From assembly GCA_963969395.1 (NCBI GenBank), contig OZ017795.1, positions 26,331,063 through 26,395,062 of the forward strand: DNA of 64,000 bases. The letters run 5' to 3'. This document shows positions 49,889 through 60,756 of this stretch, one piece after another; within the stretch, counting starts at the first letter, position 1; every line of letters starts with the position of its first letter. The position numbers and the translations under genes are program-made. The DNA is from Pseudoscleropodium purum (lineage: Eukaryota > Streptophyta > Bryopsida > Hypnales > Brachytheciaceae). The notes below the pieces were generated by a model that made no database searches, had not been told where the DNA came from, and saw nothing but the letters and a program-made list of their open reading frames with translations.

Positions 49889-50172
49889 CATTAGAAGAGT
49901 TTTCGGGGGTCCAAAAGCCTGTTTTGGGCCTGTTCCCCCGCAGCTGTTCCCCGCAGCGAGGGGAACGGCCCGCTGTCAAAAAAAATTTCATAAAATAAAA
50001 TAAAATATAGTCTCCAAATGCAAAAAATTAAAAAATTAAAAATTAAAAATTAAAAATGATCAATGACGTGGCAAGATCTCAGCCACGTCAGACCGCTGCG
50101 CTGAACCTGTTTCCTGCGTTCACAGGCTGTGATAACTCACGGGCATCCAAAGGCCCCAAAAATCTTCTATTG
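49889..50172. mobile_element. CATTAG-ended MITE, short subtype, copy 3
   Basis: The left end is CATTAGAAGAGTTTTCGGGG and the right end is CCCCAAAAATCTTCTATTG. The centre has ATGACGTGGCAAGATCTCAGCCACGTCAG as an inverted pair of ACGTGGC motifs (50062-50091). Subterminal CCCCGCAG-rich segments keep it G+C-rich. It is non-coding. Confidence 0.8.
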
Positions 50173-51205
50173 ATTAGTTTTGTGACCAAAAAAAAGACAT
50201 GACTGAGATTAGCTCAAGGTCCTCAGTCAACTGTGCTCTCTGGAAAGCTCTAATTTGCCACTCATTGCAGCCATTTTCATCCTTTAAAGGTGTATGTTAC
50301 ATCATGGAATTGGACACCAGCAAGTTGCAACAGTCTGGAATTGCTCAAATTCAGAACTTCAGTTTTTGAAAAAGAAGGTGCTCATAGAACAAGAAACATT
50401 TTCATAAGGTAAGCCAACTCATCCCTGGAAGATCGAGGCCTATCACTGAGGTAATGAGGGAAGACCGAGGTCTACCACTGATAATTTGAATTATCAACTC
50501 ATTCTTCCAGGTAATTGAATTATCAAATTTTTGGATGAATAGTTAGGTGCATTTTTCTTTTCTCCTAAAGTCATTCAATGAACATTTTCACTCCACTCCT
50601 CAAGGTTATTATGGTCATAATTGGTTGTTGACTTTTCAATGCTAATGTGGCACCATTCTATTGGCAAGTCATCATCATTGCCACTACAAGTTGCCACTCG
50701 TAACCTTCTTTCCTTTCAACATGCTTCTTACACCCTTGGATCATGAAGATCAAAGGTTGTGATTGAAAAATGTACAACTTGTTATATACAACAACTAATT
50801 TGGTGCTAGCATGGCTTATTGGTTATCTAATATATAATCCTTGATTTGATTTCAAGGAGGGTTGAAGCAATATTACATTCTTTTCACAAGTGAAGAAACA
50901 ATATACTAATAATAGCAGGTGGAATTACAATTTTTTTTGACAAAACATGATTTCATTGTGAATTTTGAACTATTCCATCCAAAACATCCATAATTGTTAC
51001 TAGGTTACTTCCAAATTCAATAGAAAATGCATCATAATCATCACCTTGCCAACCTAATGGCTACAATGTCAAATGCCTTATGTCAAAGATAATATTCTTT
51101 GATGATTTTACACCCAAAAAGTACATGATCCTATTGTGGAGGCTACTAAGTTACTTTTAAAGTCGGTGTCTATTCCACACCTAAAAGCACCAATTGATGT
51201 CATAT
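50173..51205. other. Stretch without recognised genes; small direct repeat
   Basis: A 32-bp-spaced direct repeat (GGAAGATCGAGGCCTATCAC at 50427 and GGAAGACCGAGGTCTACCAC at 50459) is the only structure seen. No coding domain was found. Confidence 0.45.
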
Positions 51206-51594
51206 CACTACAAGAAGTTTCCTATCTGGACTAACAAATAATTGACAATAAATTATCAATTGAGTTGTCAATTCAAACGTGTTGATTTGGTTGTCCATTC
51301 AACAATTTTTTGTCAATTTTAGACAGAAATTGGTCAAATTTTGACAATTTTATTTTGTCATATAGATGTGATTTGAGGCCTCTAAAAGAACTTTTGAGCC
51401 TAGTTTTCATCCACATTGTCAAGAAATTTGACGATTTCTAGTCTCAACGCTCTCAAGTTTGTCACATTGTTTCTAAACAAACTAATTAAGCTCTACTAAT
51501 TAGAATAATTACTAATCAAAATTATACCATTAAAAGACTCTTATCAAAAGTAAATCAAGATGAAAAAACAAGTGCTTTATACAAGAAGGGTAGT

Positions 51595-52310
51595 GGTAGG
51601 TAAGGCAATTCATACGGGATATATAAACTGGGATTAGTAGGATCCCAACTATTTCTATTTGACTTACATTATGAAAAATTTCAACCCTCGAAAGGGCTAC
51701 AAGTTTTGACCCCCCTCCCCCAGTGCAATTAGAAAGGAATTTCACTATTTTTTATTTTTTAATGAATGCTATTGATGTGGCACTACTTGTGCCACATCAT
51801 CACCACATCAAATTATTATTATTATTTATTTATTATTATATTTTAAATATTTTTTAATTTTCTGTAATTGCACAGCAGGGTGCCGAAAAAGAATCCTTAA
51901 CAACCCTCCACAAGGTTCAAAATTTTTATAATGAAAGCAAGAATTTTGTTCAAAGTGAAATTTCAAACTTCATTTAAGCATAGTAGAATACATTTTTTCA
52001 AAAAACTTGGAACTAAAAGAATTTGGAAAATCAATTTAAGTTTCACCTCCAAACATCCATTTTAGAATTAGATCTTCCAATCAAAACTTATGAACAAAAT
52101 TTAGAGACAATGTAAGAAAATAATGTCCTTTTCAAATCCTCTGTGAATTTTATCCATAACTTTTGATTGAAGGATATAAATTTGAAACAAATTTTTGGAA
52201 GTGAAACTTAAATTGATTTTTCAATTTTTCCTAGCCCAAAGTTTTCTAAAAAAAGCCATATTATACTATGCCTAAATGAGATCTAAAATTTCACTTTGAA
52301 CTAAATTCCT
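51595..52310. repeat. Hairpin segment related to the 43-45 kb element arms
   Basis: The halves at ~51945-52110 and ~52125-52310 are inverted copies with almost no loop. For example, ttcaaagtgaaatttcaaac pairs with taaaatttcactttgaac, and ccaatcaaaacttatgaac pairs with ccataacttttgattg. The same sequence makes up the inner arms of the element at 43017-45596. The left half continues before the MITE at 51667-51933 (ggtagtggtagg... gattagtagg matches 43390-43445), so that MITE inserted into it. Confidence 0.75.
51667..51933. mobile_element. CATTAG-ended MITE, long AT-rich subtype, copy 2
   Basis: The left end is CATTATGAAAAATTTCAACC and the right end is TTCAAAATTTTTATAATG. It is homologous in inverted orientation to 3768-4071, including the GCACTGGGGGAGG/CCCCTCCCCCAGTGC side and the GAAAAAGAATCC side. 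The middle has GTGGCACTACTTGTGCCAC, a perfect inverted GTGGCAC pair, followed by A/T repeats. Confidence 0.75.
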
Positions 52311-52340
52311 ATGTTTTGACAATCAGTGGTAAAGCTCTCA

Positions 52341-52601
52341 CATTAGAAGATTTTTAGCAATTATAGAGGGTTGCAAGTTCCCCAAATTGCTAGCATAGTG
52401 GGAACAACCTCGTAGCTATTGCTTGACGTGGCATGGTAACTACCACGACACCAAAAAAAAATTAATTTAAAAAAAAATTCTGCTTTTTTTTTCCATTCTA
52501 TATTTGTTTTTGTTTTTGAAGAAAACGAAACTGACAACGAGCAGAGGGTTGGGAAAATAGGCCTGAAACAACCCTCACAACCCCCCAAAAATCCTTTAAT
52601 G
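52341..52601. mobile_element. CATTAG-ended MITE, short subtype, copy 4
   Basis: The left end is CATTAGAAGATTTTTAGC and the right end is CAAAAATCCTTTAATG. The centre holds TGACGTGGCATGGTAACTACC followed by ACGACA, the same inverted ACGTGG/CCACG arrangement as in the other copies. It lies inside the CACTA element. It is non-coding. Confidence 0.8.
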
Positions 52602-52768
52602 CTTCAAATTATTCCATAGTTTTTGAGGATTCTTGATAGACAATACGTTTCACTATGAAAACCTCTCTACCTTCTAATCTCGTGAATTTTTATTGATAGA
52701 ACTCTTGTCATTTCGATAGTTTTGTGTCAAGATTGTGTCATTTCAGACCTATTTTTTTGGTAGTGTAT

Positions 52769-54311
52769 TATACAACTTCCCATTTGAACATGCCAAATAG
52801 TTTGATGATTTATATATGTTTACATGAAGTACTGTAATGACATAAAATGAGCAATATGTATGCAATGGTTTTGTATAATAGTTGAAAGTTCACCCCGCTT
52901 ATCACTAGATTGTCTAAGCAACTCATTTTAGGCTATCTCATCTTCTTAAGTACCTATGAGTCTAATACACATCTAATGTCATCGATTTAAAAAAAAAAAA
53001 AAAAAGATTCTTGTATTGTCCATGAATAATCAAAAGTTTTCAAAATACATTCAAAAATAAAATTGAGGGCCTTGGTGTAATATGTAAGATTAAGTTTCCT
53101 AACATTTGCAATCTTGAAATAGATTTTTAAAGCTTTTCTTTGTCAATATTCTATATTTCAAAGAGTTCAAGCATGTTTCACCTAAAAAAATAAATCAACT
53201 ATTTCAAAAATGACTTCAATAGATATTTAACCTAAAAATATAAATAATCTTTGTAGTTAAAAGTTGTAATTTGAAACTAATAACAAGAACAGGTCCTTGT
53301 GAGAATTACTAATATTCAATCCAACATCAATTTTAAGATTTCAAAGCTAGAATTATAAAAAAAAAATATTGAATTGTGTCAAAGCTCTAACTAGTGTTTT
53401 GTTTAATTTAGATCATACTTACAAAATTCAACATAGGCCTTAGGCATTTTGGTAGTATGGGTCAACTATGAAAGAACTTAGAATTATATAATATTATAAT
53501 ATTTAATCACTAGATAGTAAGGATTTTTAAGTGTTTTGAAAAATTTCATCATCTAACATAGGTACTCCCCAAACCACCACTTTTTGCTACTCAACCTATT
53601 TTCTATTATTAAACTAATTAGATTTTCATATATTCTTGTTGGCAAGTGAAAGGAGGTTTCAACACACTAGTAAACTTGACATTTGGATACTATATGCAAA
53701 AGTTATTAAGGATCAAAATTTGAATCTAAAAGCGTATTTTCCACATAGATACAAAACTAACTTTGAAGATGTACACATAGTATAGATGATGATTTAAGGT
53801 CAGTGGCACATTTGGGTGTACCTACCTTATTTACATGTCAAATCCACATCTCAAAGAGACTACTTATAAAATTTTGTAAGTCATGTGTAAACAAAATGAG
53901 GGCATCATTAATTAGCTTAGAGGTAAAGTTTATAATTATTATTATATAAACAAGCTGTATTTAATATTCAATCTTTTGTTGTAAAATAAATAAAGTAGCA
54001 TATTAATATGTCACACTTGCAAGATAAAGAATTAGAAATAAAATGTGTACTTAAAATTATACATGTCAACATTTTGGTGGTTGGTAGATATAAGGTCTTA
54101 TTTGTAAAGTTGGATGGTGTCTCCATTACGGCTTTACTAAATCATGTTATAACATTAGTTAATCTATTTTACAATTTGACAACTATTTGTTATACTTCGA
54201 GTAAAAGAAATCACAATGTTCATACGAATATGATAATAAAGCACTATTTTGTACATTAAAATAAAGGAATATTTCACTTTAGAATCTACTTATTATAATG
54301 TAAATGTAAGC
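52769..54311. other. AT-rich stretch without recognised genes
   Basis: An 18-A tract lies near 52988-53005. Otherwise no domain, RNA gene or repeat ends are recognised. The frame at 54008-54259 has no similarity I know. Confidence 0.4.
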
Positions 54312-54589
54312 CTTAGAGGATTTTCAACTACATTGGAGGGGTGTGAGTTCCCTAGGCTATTAGCATCGGGGGAACGGCCTCGCAATAGCTTGTAGCTGCT
54401 GCCTAACGTGGCATGGCGACTACCACATCACCAAAAAAAATTATGCTTATTTTTTAATTCTAAATTTATATATAAAAAAACCTAACTGATAGGTTGTTCT
54501 TATCTATTGGGGGAACAATTTGCTAGGGAAACAACGTCAAGGGAACAAGCCTGAAAAGGCCCTCCGGCCCCGGCAAATCTCCTCTAATG
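54312..54589. mobile_element. CATTAG-ended MITE, short subtype, copy 5
   Basis: The left end is CTTAGAGGATTTTCAAC and the right end is GGCAAATCTCCTCTAATG. The centre has AACGTGGCATGGCGACTACC, nearly identical to the core of copy 4. Subterminal GGGGGAAC and CCTCCGGCCCCGG segments are G+C-rich. It is non-coding. Confidence 0.8.
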
Positions 54590-54731
54590 AGTGACAACAT
54601 ATTAGTGTTTAATTTTAAAAGACATTTTACAAATAGGATATTAACAATCTTATGTTACATTCATAAATAGATGGCTAAAAATATTATGACATTTGCATGT
54701 ATATATCTAAATTTATAGAAGAGTGACCACT

Positions 54732-55656
54732 TTAACCCCTAAACTTCCCCATGACTATATTTTCATGGAAAACACTCAAAAACTGCCATTTTAGTACAAG
54801 TACCAAATTTTTGAAAAAAAACTTTTTTTGACACATAACTATAGGATCTTGTAGTATGCTGAATTAAAAATATGTGGTAGAATTTCAGAAATTCCACCAT
54901 GTGGATTGTGAGATATTAGCATTTAAATTCACTGAAATCATTTTTTGGGCCTTGTAATAAATAAGGGAGTTGTACTTCACAAGCTCAGTTATCTATGAAA
55001 AAATGACCAACATGGTGGTGCTTATTAGGATTTGTTTTCCTAGACAAGTTGACCAAATGCTTGAAAAATTTCAAATCATTTGGAATTGTACAACATATAG
55101 GAAAAAAATAGTAAGTAGATAGTAGTAGAGAACAATTCAAAATACTAAGTTATTAAGAATTTAATTATGGAATTGAAAAATAATAATCCCAATGGTTGAA
55201 ATTTTATAATAAAAAATCTACATCCTAAGATTTTATTGTTTTCCAAAAATATTGAAATTAGCTAAGGTAATGGATTTCAAAGTATATTTTAAAGTAGAGA
55301 ATCCATAACTCCCCACAAACAAAAATTCCTCATAACTTTTGACTCATTGATTTGAATGGAATAATTCAAAGCTTTCCATGCATACATAACTCTAGAAAAC
55401 CAATTTCAAATTTTTGTTTATGAAAAAATGATTTTTTTTATTTGCCCAAACTACCTAGTTACAAAAAAAATAACATATTAGGCTATAACTTTTGACTTAT
55501 ACTTCTAAATGTCATGAAATTTAATACATATGAAAGATGTTCTTTGTTTCCACCTTCTATTAAAGTTTGGTCTAAAAATATGGAAATCTCTAGTCATAAC
55601 ACCTACCCAAAATTTTTATGTAACCAAAAAATGCAGTTTGGTCCTTTAGGGGGTAA
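54732..55656 (+). mobile_element. TTAA-bounded element, complete copy (left of an inverted pair)
   Basis: It starts TTAACCCCTAAACTTCCCC and ends TTTGGTCCTTTAGGGGGTAA, where the terminal TTAA has become GTAA. The interior blocks, in order, are aaaacactcaaaaactgcca, gattgtgagatattagcatt, cataacttttgactcattga and ggctataacttttgacttat. All of them reappear inverted and in mirror order in the element at 56490-57580. It is about 925 bp with no coding capacity. Confidence 0.82.
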
Positions 55657-55936
55657 CTTTTATTGCCCAAACTGCATTTTGTTGGCAACATAGTGATCTA
55701 AATTGTGGACATGAAAAATGAGATGAAATAAGTAACATGTATATATGACAATTACATATTTATTATATGTCAAAATCTATTCCATAAAAATTTCCTTGAA
55801 TTTTCCTTGTGATTTTCCTCTATTGTCAAACAATGCATTTGAGACTCATATTGTATTCATTGCATAGGACTTATATCTAAAAGCTCTTACGATGACTAAA
55901 TCAAGTTTTAATAATGAACATGTTGTATACAAACTT

Positions 55937-56186
55937 CACTACAAAAGAAAGGTGTGTTTTCACTTTTTAGTGAGTTTTTAAGTATAGTTCTAAACATAAG
56001 ATAATAAGTAATGACCTTTAAAAAGACCTTTTTTTTAAAGAAATTTTACTAGAGACACATATATTTATAGGTAAATTTTTACTAAAAATCTCTTTGAAGG
56101 TCATCATTTATAATCTTCTGTCTAGAACTATACTTAAAAACTCACTGAAAACATCCCTCTTTCTTGATTTCTTGATTAGAACAGTG
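55937..56186. mobile_element. 250-bp CACTA-type MITE with CTT target duplication
   Basis: The left end CACTACAAAAGAAAGG and the right end (reverse complement CACTGTTCTAATCAAG) are flanked by identical CTT triplets (55934-55936 and 56187-56189). Inside, long arms pair: tgagtttttaagtatagttct with agaactatacttaaaaactca, and taatgaccttt with gaaggtcatca. CACT ends plus a 3-bp duplication point to the CACTA superfamily. It lies in the spacer between two inverted TTAA-bounded elements. Confidence 0.8.
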
Positions 56187-56489
56187 CTTAGATTTGAAAA
56201 TCATAAATAATTAGTCTTTTCCAAAATAATATATGTTAAAAAATAATTGAAGTATTATTAAATTTTTTTTTCTTTGAAAGTAGTTGATTTCCATTTGGCA
56301 AAGATGGAAAAGATGTGTAAATTAATCCCAATCCTAAGTTTGGTTGGGAAGGATAGGTTCATCGGTAGTGAAGGTGGGAGAGAGTTTCTACTTGATGTCA
56401 CCCTTGTAGAAGACTTGGTGTGTATACAAAGTCATGAAAAAATATTATACTTTTAATAAAATATCAAATATTTTCAATTTGGTAAGATT

Positions 56490-57580
56490 TTAACCCCTAA
56501 AGGACCTAGGTGTGTTTTTTGGCAACATAATTTTTTGGGGCAAATGCATGTGAGCGGAGATTTCCATATTTTTGGCCCAAATTTTAATAGAAGGTGTAGA
56601 CAAAAAATATCTTTTATGTGCACTAAATTTCAAGACATTTGGAAATACGAGTAAAAAATTATGGCCTAATATGTAAATTATTTTTCAACTCGGGCAGTTT
56701 GGGCAGATCTGAAAAAATTATTTTTTTCAAAAACAAAAATTTGAAATTAATTTTCTAGATTTATGTATACATAGAAAGCCTTGAATCATTCCAATTTGAT
56801 CAATGAGTCAAAAGTTATGAGGTGTTTTAGTTTGCAGGCAATCATGGATTTTCTACTCCAAAATATACTTTAAAGTTCTTTATTAGACTCAATTTTCAAT
56901 ATTTTTGAAAAAATAATTTTCTTTTTTGTGAAGATTGTTTATTACAACATTACAACCATTGGGATTGGCTTTTTTCAATTCCATAATTAAATTATTAATA
57001 ATTTTGTATTTTGATTCATTCTCTACTTTTTTCTACTTACTATTTTTTTCCTATAAGGTAACTCTACCTATAACAATCCAAATGGAGGCCAACCTATCAC
57101 AAGCAAAATTGTATTAATGGTGTACATTCCAATTCTTGAAATGTGCATCACTAGAATAATTCTACTTGTGATGAGCTCCTTCCTATTTTGCCTATCATAG
57201 GCACACTTACCTTATGTTGTACAATTCCAAATGATCTGAAATTTTTCAAGCATGTAGTCAACTTGCCTTGAAGAATGAATCCAAAGAGTTGAAACCATTT
57301 TGGACATTTTTTCATACAAATGTGACCTTGTAAAGTGCAACTGCCCAGGTTTTTGCAGGGCCAAAAAAAGACTTTTTGTCAATTCAAACACTAATATCTT
57401 GCAATCTACATGGTGGAAATTACTGAAATTTTTTCACATCTTCTAAAATTATCATACTATAAGATCATACTGTTGAATGTATCCAAAAAAAAATTTAAAT
57501 TTTTTTCTAATACTTGTCCTAAAAATGGCAGTTTTAGAATGTTTTTGGTGAAAATATAGTCAAGGAACTTTAAGGATTAA
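56490..57580 (-). mobile_element. TTAA-bounded element, complete copy (right of an inverted pair)
   Basis: It starts TTAACCCCTAAAGGACCTAGG and ends GGAACTTTAAGGATTAA. It is inverted relative to the element at 54732-55656 across its whole length. Examples are gacttttgactcat-type blocks at 56790-56830, ttccataattaaat at 56980-56995 and cttgcaatctacatggtgg at ~57397-57417. An extra ~100 bp near 57090-57200 accounts for its greater length. It is non-coding. Confidence 0.82.
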
Positions 57581-59136
57581 TTAACTTCATAGTTTTGACA
57601 ACTCTAAAATGTGATCTTTTGGATCATATAGAGTTTCAAGGTCTATTGGGCACCATATATGTATTCACCATATAAAGTCCTTTAAAACCTTCATCATGTA
57701 TTAAAATATGACTTTGTATTTGTGTGCATTTTATAAATTATAGTAGCCAAATATGGTGGTATCAAATATCAAATATGAACATGTGTAAGCAAAAATATAT
57801 AGCTTAAAAATGTCTTTTTAAACCTTTAAAGCATATTTCTAGGAATCAAATAATTTGGCTAAATTCAATAGAAAATAAATTTTTATTTCATTATTCATGA
57901 GCCTATATTTTAAAAATCTTTGGGTGAAGTTAACATGTAGTGAATATAATATGGAAAACTACAATGCAAAATTCATGTGGAAGCAAAATGGCCATGGCCT
58001 TTTAATTTATTTAGAATTTAGGCTCTGCAATTTATTTTGTATATTTAGGGCCAAATTAATTTTCTATGTTCAATGTGGCTAGTACAAAGCACTACTATTT
58101 TTTACGTGATTGAAATGTACCATTGACTCTATGAATTTTGGCAAAAAAAAAGTGACAAATGTGACTTCAACATGATAATTTTGGCATTACTACATTCTTT
58201 AAGGATAGAAAGTGAGTGCACCATCATGATTAGCACAACAATTTTAACTACAAAATTAGCAATGAAATTTGAATTGTATAAAGCTACATGATGAATAAGT
58301 TGCACTCACATATTCCAATGATCTAATGAGAAAAAAAATGAAGTTCTAAAACACTCACAAAGTAAACATAGAAGGTACAATTTGCAACTAGAAAAAGGTC
58401 TAGTCACCTTCCTCTTTAGAGCTCTCCTCTCCCATGCTTGTTTATATAGTAAATAAGTGAGAACAACCATTTTTTTTACAAATTATAAAAGAAACTCAAC
58501 TAAAATGTACAAATAGAAGCATGACATAGCCTCAATATAAGAGAGAACTTCTAGATAGAATGGTTAATTTACTAATGAAAAAATGTAGAAAAATGGTGTA
58601 AGGTTACCTCATCATACAAACCTTTGGTCCCTTGTGTATGCATTGTTGTAATGTGGATTGTCTTCTAATTGAAGAAGGCCTTTTCTTATGTTAAAGTGTG
58701 TATGTAGCATTAGTAGTTTTTGATAATTTCCAGTTGATAAATGGTTGGTTACTGTATTTGATGTTAGGGTTAAGGATGTGTTAAGGTTTGTTGGTAGCTA
58801 GCTTTTTAGAGTTAGGTTGGCTATTTAGAAGAAAAATTTGGTCTATGTCTCTTTCTTCATTATTGGTGGGTTTGAGGTGTAGAATGCACTTGGATGCTAA
58901 GTTGTACATTTGTTGGTGTTTTATAATTGAAGAAAACTTTGATGTGAAGTATTTTAGATTTTGTTGGGATAAAGTATTGGATGGAGACAATATTTTAGAT
59001 TTCTCAAAGTAAGGTGTTTGAATTTTTTTAAGCTAATCTACTATCTTCTATCAAAAACTTGGCTACAATGAATGTGGGACCTATGATTTATGCACAAAAT
59101 ACATTTGAGGTATGGAGGTCGTGACTTGGCAAAACA
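57581..59136. other. AT-rich stretch without recognised genes
   Basis: No domains, RNA genes or terminal repeats were recognised. The overlapping frames at 58781-59012 on both strands are not supported. Confidence 0.4.
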
Positions 59137-59520
59137 TCAATAGTGAAAAGATGTCCTCCAAAGTTGGACATTATATTAGATTAGAATGAAAATTGGATAT
59201 GTAGACTTGATAAGGTTATGTACATCTTGGCAAAGTTTCAAAACATTTGGAGAGACTTTCTATTATTTATTCTAGGTCAAAGCTACATATGCTAGTTTCT
59301 AAGTTATCTTGGGATGAGTTAAAAAAACAATAGTGGGTAAATACTTCTCAAAGTTGGACAATATCTTAAATTAGGTTGAAAACTTAAATGTGAATATTTG
59401 ACTAATTGACCTGCATAGTGGCTAATTTCAAGAAAATTGGAGTGATTTTTCATCACATAAATTCTTGTTGAATCTAGTTATGCCAATTTCTTGGTTATTA
59501 TAGGATTGGAATTTGGGTAA
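59137..59520 (+). repeat. Dimer of a ~190-bp repeat, first array
   Basis: AAGTTGGACATTATATTAGA at 59161 recurs as AAGTTGGACAATATCTTAAA at 59351, a 190-bp period. Within each unit follow a ttgataagg/actaattgacc segment, a tttcaa(a/g)a(a/c)atttggag segment, a catttatt-like segment and a gctagttt/gccaattt segment. It is followed 1.25 kb later by a second dimer in the same orientation. Confidence 0.75.
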
Positions 59521-60756
59521 AACAAAATTAATTTTGGAATATGTTTAGAATTTTTTATTGCAATTAAAGATATAAAGAAATTATATGCAAAGCAACAAAG
59601 GTCGTATGCTATTCCAATTTCCAAAGGCCTATTTGCACAATATTATAACATCCTAATGGTTGTGAATTTCTAAGTGCTAGAATCAATATGAGGCTTTAAG
59701 AGAAGTCATTAGTGTCATTCAACTTTTGTTTGTGGACTCTTCATTACTTGCATCTATATTGCAACAAAGCAACTTTGATAGGATTCAAGTTTAGTTGAAT
59801 ATATATCCCATGTGGCCAATAGAGGTGTCTTTTAAAAGATAAAGTAATGACAAGAGTGATGTCTATTGTTCTTTCATGAATCTAGCCTCTACTCATCACT
59901 ATAGCAATGACCAATAATGGCTATGATGGTACAAATCAAAACTCCATTGCCACTTGTAACGTGAATAGAAATATTGAGCTAGCAAAATTGTAGGAGCAAG
60001 ATGTACAATGGCCTTCCTTTGATGGCGCACTATTATGATGTGGGTTGTTTACTATTAAAATAGACATTTATTTTTGTTTGGGTTGAAGTGTAGTAGTATA
60101 TTTTGTTTAGATGATGTTAATATTATTCCATGTTCTAGTCGATTACTTGAATGCAAATCCGTGGATGAATGAGTGGTAGGTAGAGTTAGTGAGAAGTTTT
60201 AGTTACTTGAATGTCAACTAGTGGCTAGCCACTAAGGATTAGGATTTGTTTGAGAGTAGTCAAGAGTGAAATTATTGCCTATTGAGCCTCTTGAACCTTA
60301 GGAAGGTCTAGGCAAAGTTTGGTGAGTTGTAAGAATGAGGATGACATTTGGTATAAACTATTGTAGGTGATTTTTGTGGTTTATAAAGAAGTCAATTTTT
60401 GACTTTGGATATTTTCGACTATTGGTGTCTTTATTTGAGTGGAGATATTGGAGTTTTGTTTTTTAATAAAATACACTATCGTCAAAAGAATTTGAAAGCA
60501 TCATTTTTATGGATCAATGAAAGTAAAGTGTTAAAGTAGAAGATGTTTAATATCTATTGAAAATAAGGCAATGACATTCGAAGAAGTACATCTTAGAGCT
60601 TTTTTGTTATCTAGTTATGAAATTTGGTGAGTACGTGGTTTAACTTTTTATTAAAAATTTGTAAGAATTTCATGAACTTTAGACTTAATTTCAATTAGTT
60701 ATGGACAAAATAGCAATTGGGACATAAGTTGTGAAATACAAATAGTAGTTAAAAAG

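Larger units (their letters stand above)
51206..52765. mobile_element. CACTA-type (En/Spm) non-autonomous element, 1.56 kb, with nested insertions
   Basis: The left end CACTACAAGAAGTTTCC is the classic plant CACTA terminus. The right end, read as reverse complement, is CACTACCAAAAAAATAGG. A 3-bp target duplication TAT flanks both ends (51203-51205 and 52766-52768), as expected for this superfamily. The left subterminal ~230 bp carry many TTGACA/TGTCAA motifs in both orientations. The right end carries GTGTCAAG, CTTGTCATTT and GTGTCATTT, like the TnpA-binding subterminal repeats of En/Spm. The interior holds an inverted-repeat segment (51595-52310), a CATTAG MITE (51667-51933) and another (52341-52601). 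No transposase gene is present. Confidence 0.75.

Noticed and set aside
51240..51440. W-box (WRKY) promoter cluster
   Set aside because: Most words are TTGACA rather than TTGACC/T, and the cluster lies just inside a CACTA terminus, where transposase-binding repeats are the simpler explanation.
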